Positions 34,804 through 42,524 of a stretch of 42,524 bases of DNA are shown piece after piece. The notes below the pieces were generated by a model. It had not been told where the DNA came from. It made no database searches and saw only the letters and a list, made by a program, of their open reading frames with translations. This DNA is from an uncultured Saprospiraceae bacterium. Lineage in GTDB: Bacteria > Bacteroidota > Bacteroidia > Chitinophagales > Saprospiraceae. The stretch spans positions 1 to 42,524 of the forward strand of contig CALGNN010000161.1 in NCBI GenBank assembly GCA_937961455.1. Reading direction: 5' to 3'. Made by a program: the position numbers and the translations under genes. Numbering within the stretch: the stretch's first letter is position 1; the number at the start of each line of letters is the position of its first letter.

Positions 34804-35838
34804 CTAGCGAAAAAGATTTAGGCAATCATTATAAATTGACTCTTTATCTGTGTCGAAATTGAAGACTACACTGAGTTCATGAGCACCACCACTATCGAAT
34901 CCAAGTCTAGAAATGGTAAGATCATAACTGTATCCAATTTTAAAAATTCCATACCTAACTCCTACTGTCCCTATAAGGGCATCTCCGTTTCTTCCAGATT
35001 GTCGGTATGATAAACCAAATAAAAAGGCATCGTAATTAACAAACGCACCCGCATTCACTTGATAAAAGTTTCCTTGCTTTACAAGGAGTATACTCGGACT
35101 AAAAAACGCTCCTCTAAATAGATTATTGCCTAACAATATCGGAATTTCTGTTCCACCATGAAGTGTAATTCTTAATGGTAAGCCCGTAAAAATATTACTG
35201 TTTGTATCGTAGAAATTTTGATCAGGTGTATTTAAGTGCTTTAAACTAATACCTCCATAATATTTTGGATTGACTATCATCAAACCACTAGAGATATCGA
35301 AATATGCCAAATTGGTATTCAAGGGTATATTTTCTTCAGTCAGTAATCCAGGACCTGTTTCTGGATCTATAGAATCATAAAATACTAGTTTATCCCAATC
35401 CAATCTTGTTTGAAATACTCCTGCTTCAATGCCCAATTTCAAATAGGTGTCTCTGTTGATCCTAAGTCTGTATGCATAAAACCCACTTATTTTATTAGTC
35501 ACCAAAATACCATCTCCAGCATTGTCTGACAGTATGCTTAATCCAAAACCACTATTTAGGTTTGTAAAAAACTGATCGTAAGAAACTGAATAGGTATTGT
35601 AGGCATTATTCAATCCTGGCCACTGCTTCCTGTAATTAATAGCCACAAATGGACTTTCTGTATTACCCGTGAAAGCAGAATTTAGATGTAATGGCGATGC
35701 GTAATATTGAGAATATATAGCATCCTGTCCATTAAGTCCGCCACAAAATGTCATGAATATTCCTGCTAAAAAGACACCACCAAATGTGCAATTCTTCAGA
35801 TATTTGAAAGCATTTTGTAAATATTTTGACATTGACAT
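34804..35838 (-). CDS. PorP/SprF-family T9SS outer-membrane protein
   Basis: 344 aa. A long N-terminal signal region (about 1-38, hydrophobic FGGVFLAGIFMTFCGGL, ends NGQ) precedes the family start DAIYSQYYASPLHLNSAFTG (39-58), with YRKQWPGLNNAYNTYSVSYDQ close behind. The rest is a beta-barrel with alternating strands and ends near LSVVFNFDTDKE. PorP/SprF proteins are usually linked with OmpA-type partners and are needed for secretion of specific T9SS substrates such as gliding adhesins. An alternative start two codons on (MSK) is equally possible. It probably heads an operon with gldJ, and is divergent from porU across 84 bases. Confidence 0.88.
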   Translation of the reverse strand: MSMSKYLQNAFKYLKNCTFGGVFLAGIFMTFCGGLNGQDAIYSQYYASPLHLNSAFTGNTESPFVAINYRKQWPGLNNAYNTYSVSYDQFFTNLNSGFGLSILSDNAGDGILVTNKISGFYAYRLRINRDTYLKLGIEAGVFQTRLDWDKLVFYDSIDPETGPGLLTEENIPLNTNLAYFDISSGLMIVNPKYYGGISLKHLNTPDQNFYDTNSNIFTGLPLRITLHGGTEIPILLGNNLFRGAFFSPSILLVKQGNFYQVNAGAFVNYDAFLFGLSYRQSGRNGDALIGTVGVRYGIFKIGYSYDLTISRLGFDSGGAHELSVVFNFDTDKESIYNDCLNLFR

Positions 35839-35922
35839 TCTAAATTATAATAGAGCTAAACAAACAAACGTTATTTCCGTATCTTAATTATATACTTAAG
35901 TGAATTCATTACAACAGAACAC

Positions 35923-38900
35923 ATGATTCAACGCTTTTTATACCTGAATATATTCTTATTTGTATGTAATATATCATCTCAGGCCCAACAAAAATTCAAT
36001 ATTACTCATAAAATAGATTGGAAAGAAAGTTACGACGTCTACTCAGCTAACATTTTAACTGAAATGCTTTCTTTTGAAGATTGCCTATACAATGAGAAAA
36101 AAAGAGGCATTCCCATTTTTAGTAAAAGAATTAAAGTGGATGGCCCCGGAACACTAAAGGCAGATTTTTCTAGCCTACTTTTTGAAGATTCAACTTTCGA
36201 ATATAGAAATGTGGATGATCTTCCGACCTCACTAAAACTAAACGTATTTATTGAGCAAGAGAAAAGTGATTATTATGCAGTGGTAAGCTTCTATCCGATT
36301 TTGCGAGAAGGTGATAGATACAAAAGAGTTAGCGAATTTGAAATAGGTTTACAACACACTTTAGTATTCAACAATCAAAGAGATCCAAATTTTGCGACCA
36401 GTTCCATTTTACAAGAAGGTGATATTTTCAAATTAGCTGTAAATCAAACAGGGATATACAAATTAGATTTTAATTACTTGAGTAATACACTCGGTATTAA
36501 TATGAGCTCATTAAATCCAAATAATATTTCCATATACGGAAATGGTGGAAGTCCTGTACCCGAAGCCAATGCTGATGATAGAATTGATGATCTATATGAA
36601 AATGCCATTTTAATTGAAGGTGAAGGAGACAACTCTTTTGATGCCAACGATTATATATTGTTTTATGGAGAAGCAGCAGGAGTATTTTCATTTGACAGCA
36701 ATAAGGTATACGATTATAGACCCAATGCATTCGATGATGAAAACTACTACTATTTAGTCATTGGCAACCAAGAAGGAAAGCGGATTTCAAATCAAAATTC
36801 AACAGGCAACCAAAATCCTTTAAATGAATACTACAAGACCCTAAGATTTGAAGAAAACAAATTTAATTTACTAGGTGCCTTTTCATTTGAATCTGGATCA
36901 GGTAGAGATACCTATGGAGATGAGATGTCTGTCCAAAGAGAAATTGATTTAAGCAGTTTCTTTGATTTTCCAAACATTGTGAAAGATTCACCAATCAGCA
37001 TTTCATCGAGTTTAGCTTCACGGTCAAATAAGTCAAGCATTTATACCGTGTCCGTAGATAATCAAACTTTTAATAAAAGTATTAGCAGTGTTAATACATC
37101 CTACAGTTTAGGTTTATTTGCCAGAATTGGAAAAATAAATGAAGAATTAACTAGCAGTGGAGATAATCCTTCTGTTTTAGTAAGATACAATCAAAACACT
37201 GGGAGTGTGCAGAAAGGATGGCTTGATTACCTTCAAATTACAGCTATAAATGAATTAAAATTTGATGGTACAGGATTTGAATTTTATCATTTAGATGCTT
37301 TTAACCAAGAAGAAAATCAATTCAATATTCAATCCAGCTCTTCGGATGAAATCATCTGGGATATTAGCAATACTTTAGAACCAAAGAATCAAGAATTTTC
37401 TAAAAGCGGAAATCAATTGAGCTTTGGGTTCAATTCTACGAACTCTGATCGATTTTATGTATTCAATAAAAATGGTAATTTTTTAAGCCCCATCGGTTTT
37501 GAAAATATACCTAATCAAAACTTGCATGGAATTGATGATGCAGATGCCATATTTATTTATCATAAAGATTTTAAGGAAGCTGCAGAAAGGTTAGCTGAAC
37601 ATAGAAAATCGCAGAGCGATCTCGTTATATACACCGTAGATGTAGATAACATCTTTAATGAATTTTCATCTGGAAAAAGAGAGCCTGCAGCTATCAGAGA
37701 TTTTGCCAGAATGTTATCATTAAGAAAAAGCAGTTTTAATTATCTAGTATTAATAGGAGACGGTACTTACGATTATCATCATACATCAGAAGAATATGAT
37801 GACCATAATTTTATTCCTGCCTACGAAACTAGAGAATCTTTACATCCAATTCTTGCATTCCCAACTGACGACTTTTATGGTCTGTTAAGTGAACAAGAAG
37901 GTATAAGTCTCAGAGGAGCCGTTGATATCGCAGTAGGCAGGATTCCAGTGACGACTGCTCAACAAGCCAATGATATTGTAGATAAAATTATTAGTTACGA
38001 ATCGGATCCAGACGGATTTGGAGAATGGAGACTAAGGATGACCATGGCCGCTGATGATGAAGATGGAAATGCCCACATCATTCAAGCTGACAAAATTACG
38101 ACGAAAACAGATACGTCTTATGAACTTTTTAATCAAGAAAAAATATATTTCGATGCATTCCCACAGGTATCTACTGCTGGTGGCGATCGCTATCCAGAAG
38201 CTGAAGATATATTGATCAGAAATTTTTTCCGCGGGATGCTCATTTTAAGTTACTTGGGACATGGTGGACCAAATGGTTGGGCACAAGAGCGCGTTCTTAA
38301 AGTTGATGATATCAGCAACCTATCTAACAAGGATAAACTTCCCCTACTCATCACAGCGACTTGTTCCTTTACTGGTTATGACGACCCTTCAGATGAATCA
38401 GCAGGTGAAAGAATGATCCTACAACCTAATGGTGGTGCGATTGCATTATTCAGTACTGTGAGGGCAGTGTATTCAGATCAAAATGCAAGATTGACAGAGG
38501 CAGCATACGACATCATTTTAAATAAAAAATCTGATGAGCAAATGACCTTAGGTGAAAGTATGCGTCTATCAAAAAATGCAAATAGTGCAGATACCATTGA
38601 TACTAATGCTAGGAAGTTCACACTCATTGGAGACCCCACTATGAAGTTGGCCATACCTAAGTATAATGTTGTACTCAACACTTTAAATGATAAGAATGTA
38701 GCCTTAGGTGAAATCGATACATTAAGCAGTCTCGAGCCAGTTAATTTAACTGGACAGGTACAGAATTACAATGGAGAATTACTCGAAAACTTTAATGGAA
38801 AAGTTTACGTAACCCTATTTGATAAAGCTTTAGGCTTGACTACACTCGGCAACGATCAATCGAGCTATGAAAAATCTTTCAATGCTCAAACTAGTGTAAT

Positions 38901-39759
38901 CTTTAAAGGTACTGCAAGCGTGACTAATGGTAAATTTGATATTTCTTTCATTGTCCCGAAAGACATTAGATTTGAATATGGCAAAGGAAAGATTAGTTTT
39001 TACGCAACAGATGGAATCTCTGAAGATGCAGGAGGTTTTTATAAAGATGTAATCATAGGTGGCAATAGTGTAGGCAATATAGAAGATGACCAAGGACCAT
39101 TGGTAGAAGTCTTTATGAATAATGAGGAATTTGTGATCGGAGGCTTGACCGATGAAGATCCCATCTTACTGGTTAAACTTACGGACGATTATGGAATCAA
39201 TATTGTGGGAACAAGTATTGGACACGATTTAAAAGGTGTATTAGACGATGATACTGGAAATTCATTCATCATGAATGATTTTTATGAAGGGGCGATTGAC
39301 AACTTTAAACAAGGAGAAGTGCGTTATCCACTATTTGACATAGAACCAGGCTTACATACAGTAAAGGTTACTGCTTGGGATATCGCCAACAATTCTTCAG
39401 AAGGATATACAGAATTCATTGTTGCAGAAGATGCTGATCTTGCACTCGCCCACGTATTAAATTACCCTAATCCATTTACGACCAATACCAACTTTCAGTT
39501 TGAGCATAATTTTGCAGGCTCCGAACTAAATGTCGAAATATCGATTTATAGTATGGGAGGTAAATTAGTCAAGAGAATTGAAAAACAAGGAATAGCAGAA
39601 GGATATAGAATGACTGATATCAGCTGGAACGGTAAAGATCAATTTGGTGATCAACTGGCAAAAGGAGTGTACATTTATAAGGTAAAAGTAGATGCTATCG
39701 GTGCCGGAAATTCATTATCTGCGGAGAGTGAATTCGAAAGATTAGTGATTCTTAAGTAA
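35923..39759 (+). CDS. porU: T9SS C-terminal signal peptidase / sortase PorU
   Basis: 1278 aa, the usual size. Signal peptide 1-21 (ends SSQA). Gingipain-type (C25) cysteine peptidase that removes the sorting domain of T9SS cargo at the cell surface and attaches the mature protein to A-LPS. The catalytic dyad is His780 in SYLGHGGPNGW and Cys814 in ITATCSFTGYDDP. The N-terminal region (about 30-560) is the beta-rich pro-part; the peptidase spans about 540-920, then Ig-like and a CTD-like domain (YPNPFTTNTNFQFEH to FERLVILK) that PorU keeps uncleaved. Followed by porV 94 bases later, the conserved order. Confidence 0.94.
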   Translation: MIQRFLYLNIFLFVCNISSQAQQKFNITHKIDWKESYDVYSANILTEMLSFEDCLYNEKKRGIPIFSKRIKVDGPGTLKADFSSLLFEDSTFEYRNVDDLPTSLKLNVFIEQEKSDYYAVVSFYPILREGDRYKRVSEFEIGLQHTLVFNNQRDPNFATSSILQEGDIFKLAVNQTGIYKLDFNYLSNTLGINMSSLNPNNISIYGNGGSPVPEANADDRIDDLYENAILIEGEGDNSFDANDYILFYGEAAGVFSFDSNKVYDYRPNAFDDENYYYLVIGNQEGKRISNQNSTGNQNPLNEYYKTLRFEENKFNLLGAFSFESGSGRDTYGDEMSVQREIDLSSFFDFPNIVKDSPISISSSLASRSNKSSIYTVSVDNQTFNKSISSVNTSYSLGLFARIGKINEELTSSGDNPSVLVRYNQNTGSVQKGWLDYLQITAINELKFDGTGFEFYHLDAFNQEENQFNIQSSSSDEIIWDISNTLEPKNQEFSKSGNQLSFGFNSTNSDRFYVFNKNGNFLSPIGFENIPNQNLHGIDDADAIFIYHKDFKEAAERLAEHRKSQSDLVIYTVDVDNIFNEFSSGKREPAAIRDFARMLSLRKSSFNYLVLIGDGTYDYHHTSEEYDDHNFIPAYETRESLHPILAFPTDDFYGLLSEQEGISLRGAVDIAVGRIPVTTAQQANDIVDKIISYESDPDGFGEWRLRMTMAADDEDGNAHIIQADKITTKTDTSYELFNQEKIYFDAFPQVSTAGGDRYPEAEDILIRNFFRGMLILSYLGHGGPNGWAQERVLKVDDISNLSNKDKLPLLITATCSFTGYDDPSDESAGERMILQPNGGAIALFSTVRAVYSDQNARLTEAAYDIILNKKSDEQMTLGESMRLSKNANSADTIDTNARKFTLIGDPTMKLAIPKYNVVLNTLNDKNVALGEIDTLSSLEPVNLTGQVQNYNGELLENFNGKVYVTLFDKALGLTTLGNDQSSYEKSFNAQTSVIFKGTASVTNGKFDISFIVPKDIRFEYGKGKISFYATDGISEDAGGFYKDVIIGGNSVGNIEDDQGPLVEVFMNNEEFVIGGLTDEDPILLVKLTDDYGINIVGTSIGHDLKGVLDDDTGNSFIMNDFYEGAIDNFKQGEVRYPLFDIEPGLHTVKVTAWDIANNSSEGYTEFIVAEDADLALAHVLNYPNPFTTNTNFQFEHNFAGSELNVEISIYSMGGKLVKRIEKQGIAEGYRMTDISWNGKDQFGDQLAKGVYIYKVKVDAIGAGNSLSAESEFERLVILK

Positions 39760-39786
39760 ATTGTTAAGATTTTATTAAAATAATAT

Positions 39787-39794
39787 CACCTTTG
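39787..39794 (+). promoter_or_regulatory. Possible -7 element upstream of porV
   Basis: CACCTTTG matches TAnnTTTG except for its first base, with a TTG at 39761-39763, 23 bases before it, near the usual spacing limit. The porV ATG is 60 bases downstream. It could make a porV transcript separate from porU. Confidence 0.25.
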
Positions 39795-39853
39795 AAAAAT
39801 AAATAAGCCAAAATCACATTATATAGGCGGCTTTATAATAACTAATAAATAAA

Positions 39854-41071
39854 ATGAAAAGTAGACTATTTTTAATTTCTTTAATATTCACAGGACTATC
39901 TATACAAACAGTCAATGCACAATGTGTATATAACACTTCAACTCAAGAGTATGAAGCATTAGATGGTGGACCATGTAATAATACCATTATTACAGCTATT
40001 CCTTTCCTGAGAATTACTCCTGACGCAAGAATTGGTGGAATGGGTGATGCTGGTGTTGCGACTAGTGCAGATGCAGGAGCAATGTATATTAATGCAGCAA
40101 AACTAGCCAACGTAGAAGACGACTTTTCAGTTGCTGCTACTTATTCTCCTTGGCTTAGAGACATTGGTTTGACCGATGTATACCTTGCCTACTTAACAGG
40201 TTATAAAAAACTTTCAGATGTAGAGGCGATTGGAGCTTCATTGAAATATTTCTCATTAGGCTCTATTAATTATACAGACGCGAATGGAATGCCTTTAGGC
40301 ACGGGAAGACCTAATGAGTTTGAAGTAGCTCTTGCTTATTCAAGAAAATTATCTGAAAACTTTTCAGCTTCATTAACTGGAAAATATATCTATTCTAATC
40401 TTGCAAAAGGCTATTCTGTAGGAACCGTTGAAATTAATGCGGCAAATGCTGGAGCAGTTGACTTAGGAGTTTTATATAGTGCACCTATTGAATTAGGTAG
40501 AGGTAGTACTACCCTATCTATTGGAGCAGCTATCACCAATGTTGGATCCAAAGTTACTTATACGGCATCTCCCGTTAAAGACTTTATTCCGGCTAACTTA
40601 GGTATTGGAGCAGCCTTAGATATGGATATTGATGATTACAATAGGATAACTTTTGCTTTTGATATCAATAAATTATTGGTACCGTCTCCTCAGCATGCTG
40701 ATCAAAATCCAGAATATGACTTAAATGGTAATGGCATCGCTGAATACAGGGAGAAATCACTATTCTCTGGAATCTTAGGTTCATTCTCTGATGCACCAAA
40801 TAGCGGAGAAGAATTTTCTGAACTCATGTATAGCATAGGAGCAGAATATTGGTATGACAAACAAATTGCTTTAAGAGCTGGGTATTATTACGAAGCCCCA
40901 ACTAAAGGAAATAGACAATATTTGACTGCAGGATTTGGATTTAAATACAACGTTCTTGGAATGAATGTATCCTATCTCGTAGCGACTTCTAACCAAAAGA
41001 ACCCACTTGACAATACGCTTAGATTATCATTACTTTTTGATATGGAAGCGTTCAGTCGGGACAATCTTTAA
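39854..41071 (+). CDS. porV: T9SS outer-membrane protein PorV (LptO)
   Basis: 405 aa. Signal peptide 1-22 (ends VNAQ). FadL-like 14-stranded barrel that shuttles cargo from the translocon SprA to PorU. The family hallmark AIPFLRITPDARIGGMGDAG (about 49-68) follows the signal peptide, then AGAMYINAAKLA (77-88); the barrel ends with LRLSLLFDMEAF. The pairing with porU and the terminator directly after its stop make it the last gene of the porU-porV unit. Confidence 0.95.
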   Translation: MKSRLFLISLIFTGLSIQTVNAQCVYNTSTQEYEALDGGPCNNTIITAIPFLRITPDARIGGMGDAGVATSADAGAMYINAAKLANVEDDFSVAATYSPWLRDIGLTDVYLAYLTGYKKLSDVEAIGASLKYFSLGSINYTDANGMPLGTGRPNEFEVALAYSRKLSENFSASLTGKYIYSNLAKGYSVGTVEINAANAGAVDLGVLYSAPIELGRGSTTLSIGAAITNVGSKVTYTASPVKDFIPANLGIGAALDMDIDDYNRITFAFDINKLLVPSPQHADQNPEYDLNGNGIAEYREKSLFSGILGSFSDAPNSGEEFSELMYSIGAEYWYDKQIALRAGYYYEAPTKGNRQYLTAGFGFKYNVLGMNVSYLVATSNQKNPLDNTLRLSLLFDMEAFSRDNL

Positions 41072-41093
41072 TGAAAATTAAAGTTAACAACTG

Positions 41094-41125
41094 AAGGAGC
41101 CTTATAACCCAAGGCTCCTTTTTTT
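41094..41125 (+). terminator. Intrinsic terminator after porV
   Basis: AAGGAGCCTT (41094-41103) pairs with AAGGCTCCTT (41111-41120) around a seven-base loop and is followed by TTTTTAT. It lies 22 bases after the porV stop and separates it from rnpB. Confidence 0.9.
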
Positions 41126-41162
41126 ATGCCTATTCCTCATCTCAATCAACAAACATTTCTAG

Positions 41163-41183
41163 TGTAAAAAGTGTAATTTTACA
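41163..41183 (+). promoter_or_regulatory. rnpB promoter region with inverted repeat
   Basis: TGTAAAA (41163-41169) and TTTTACA (41177-41183) form a perfect inverted repeat with a seven-base spacer. The overlapping TAATTTTA (41174-41181) matches the Bacteroidota -7 consensus at all but the last base and lies six bases before the expected RNase P RNA 5' end. No good -33 TTG is visible. Confidence 0.4.
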
Positions 41184-41186
41184 TCT

Positions 41187-41557
41187 TAGGTGACTCTATC
41201 GCAGCCTAGGCTGAGGAAAGTCCGGACAACGTAGAGTATCTCGCCATCTAACGGATGGGGTGATCTTTGATCATACAGCTAGTGTCACAGAAACTAAACT
41301 TCTCCCTTGTGGAGTAAAGGTGAAAACGTGTGGTAAGAGCGCACGGCATTTAAGGGTAACCTTAATTGTGGATAAACCTCGAGAGTTGAAATGCCATGTA
41401 CATTTCGTTTCTTCGGAATTAAGTGACTCGCTTAAAAGAAGTTTTCTTCTTGCGGAAGGGGTAGGCAGCTAGATGTTGTTAGCAATGACAACACCAGATA
41501 AATGATAGAGAATGTTTCGATTTATCGATTCATACAGAATCCGGCTTATAAACCTAT
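41187..41557 (+). ncRNA. rnpB: RNase P RNA (type A)
   Basis: Catalytic RNA that matures tRNA 5' ends. The conserved blocks are in order: GCTGAGGAAAGTCCGGAC (41210-41227), GGTAAGAGCGCACGGC (41331-41346), the AGATAAATGATAGA-type block (about 41494-41508) and ACAGAATCCGGCTTAT (41534-41549). The ends pair as TAGGT (41187-41191) with ACCTA (41552-41556), helix P1. The 371-base length is normal. It has its own terminator right after it and a terminator (porV) before it, so it is an independent unit. Ends are approximate to a few bases. Confidence 0.95.
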
Positions 41558-41560
41558 TTT

Positions 41561-41590
41561 CCTCCATAAGTCTCTTATGGGGGATTTTTT
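41561..41590 (+). terminator. Intrinsic terminator of rnpB
   Basis: CCTCCATAAG (41561-41570) pairs with CTTATGGGGG (41574-41583) around loop TCT, including one G-T pair, followed by ATTTTTTATTT. Confidence 0.9.
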
Positions 41591-41690
41591 ATTTACAAAA
41601 TGACCTGTTCACTTATTTCATATTAAACTATTTTATTATATGTAAATTGCTTATTTTTAATGCGATTATTGATCAATAAAATAAGGAAAA

Positions 41691-42524
41691 CTGAAAAACA
41701 AGGTCCTAAACGCACTTTTGTTAACCATTCTCTTTGTAGGAATCTCTACTGCATGGTATGGCTACACTGAAAAAGAAGCTGAAAGCAATAAATATGTAGA
41801 AAGCTATGCTGAAGCTGTTGCAAGTCAATTAGAGGATCTAAGATCTGAAATCGCGAACGTTGACAAAATTCGCAAACTCTATAATTTATATGAAGGCTCA
41901 ACAAGTTTAGACAATGAATCCATTGCACAACTTGAAAAAATATCCAATGAGTGGTATGAACTTCTGATCTTTGAGAATGATGGATTGGTTTTTTGGACAG
42001 ACAATCATTTTAATTTTAAAGCTTCCAAATTACTCTCAGGAAAAGAACAAGCAGAAGGGATCAGAAAACTTAATGGTCAGCCATGTTATCTCATTAAGGA
42101 ACGCATGATCATTGAAGATATTCCATTGACTATTTTGGGTATTCTACCTTTGGATATTACTAAAGAAAACATCCACCAAAAGAATCATGATTTGCTATCA
42201 AAGATTCAAGTTGATGCATTGCACTTTAGCAAATCTGCTCCGGGATATGCAATTAAAGATAAAGCTGGCAAGACGCTCTTTTATCTAAGTAGTTTTAAAT
42301 CGATTCAACCTCGATCCAATCAACTCGTTTTTCTCCTATTGATTTTCTTGAGTATTCTATCATTTTTCACAACGGTACATCACATTCTCAATGCAGTAAA
42401 CTATCACTATGGTGAAGCTGCAAGTATAGGAGCTCGTACGATGTGCATTGCATTGTACCGCTTGGCAAGTCTGCAGTTTGATGTGCTACAGCAATACTTT
42501 GACCTATTCGTATTTGATCCGTAT
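41691..42524 (+). CDS. Membrane sensor protein, probably a sensor histidine kinase (3' end outside window; non-ATG start)
   Basis: An open frame of 278 codons runs to the right edge. An N-terminal membrane helix (LLLTILFVGISTAWYGY), a periplasmic domain of about 160 residues, and a second strongly hydrophobic span (LVFLLLIFLSILSFFTTV) give the layout of a sensor kinase. The last residues (FDLFVFDPY) resemble extra membrane-sensor regions of Bacteroidota kinases, but no kinase domain is reached, so the type is inferred. An in-frame stop (41682-41684) lies just upstream and no ATG occurs until deep in the periplasmic domain. The best start is CTG at 41691, preceded by AAGGA; TTG at 41718 is the alternative but loses the positively charged start. 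Confidence 0.65.
   Translation, partial: MKNKVLNALLLTILFVGISTAWYGYTEKEAESNKYVESYAEAVASQLEDLRSEIANVDKIRKLYNLYEGSTSLDNESIAQLEKISNEWYELLIFENDGLVFWTDNHFNFKASKLLSGKEQAEGIRKLNGQPCYLIKERMIIEDIPLTILGILPLDITKENIHQKNHDLLSKIQVDALHFSKSAPGYAIKDKAGKTLFYLSSFKSIQPRSNQLVFLLLIFLSILSFFTTVHHILNAVNYHYGEAASIGARTMCIALYRLASLQFDVLQQYFDLFVFDPY

Noticed and set aside
41260-41472. A 70-residue open frame downstream of porV
   Set aside because: It lies wholly inside RNase P RNA, whose conserved blocks and end pairing are clear.
1-42524. Mobile elements, prophage, CRISPR arrays, tRNA genes, restriction or toxin-antitoxin systems
   Set aside because: I saw no transposase, integrase, repeat-spacer pattern, tRNA cloverleaf or known defence domain in any gene or gap.

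Overview
The window is a chromosomal segment of a low-GC Bacteroidota bacterium, probably class Saprospiria (the class is inferred). Four things point to the phylum: a fused LpxC-FabZ, the type IX secretion (T9SS) and gliding genes porU, porV, gldJ and a porP/sprF homologue, three secreted proteins with C-terminal T9SS sorting domains, and A-rich leaders that mostly lack Shine-Dalgarno sequences. I see no phage, IS element, CRISPR array, tRNA or integration scar. Nearly all of the window is coding and no gene-free gap exceeds about 260 bases.

Layout. 1-965 (-): 5'-part of a DEAD-box RNA helicase that runs off the left edge. 1048-4877 (-): lipid A operon lpxD, lpxC-fabZ, lpxA and an orphan ABC ATPase, with overlapping genes. 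5019-7531 (+): an exonuclease-fold protein that has lost every catalytic residue, then a GT-C/TPR membrane protein. 7619-10105 (+): large Asp-box propeller with a T9SS tail. 10203-14750 (+): recN, fabI and a putative porin. 14772-19107 (-): a membrane-anchored alpha/beta hydrolase, a LOG-family nucleotide hydrolase and an NtrC-like regulator without a DNA-binding domain. 19284-21233 (+): secreted propeller with an unnamed N-terminal domain. 21252-25570 (-): recR, a GT2 fusion protein, an M20 amidohydrolase and an NTF2-like lipoprotein. 25703-26956 (+): E2 acyltransferase of pyruvate dehydrogenase. 26964-30500 (-): T9SS beta-helix protein and an OmpA-type protein. 30759-41071: a degenerate arginase-fold protein, murF, gldJ, porP/sprF, porU and porV. 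41187-41557 (+): RNase P RNA. 41691-42524 (+): start of a sensor kinase-like membrane protein that runs off the right edge.

Two themes link the genes. One is envelope biogenesis: lipid A, MurF, porin, OmpA and glycosyltransferases. The other is T9SS, with export and anchoring machinery (PorU, PorV, GldJ, PorP) close to three likely cargo proteins. The least ordinary content is two apparent pseudoenzymes (exonuclease fold and arginase fold), the regulator lacking a helix-turn-helix, the GT2 protein fused to a remnant of a polyprenyl-phosphate glycosylphosphotransferase, and the secreted propeller's unnamed N-terminal domain. I did not find a clearly new multi-gene defence or mobile system.
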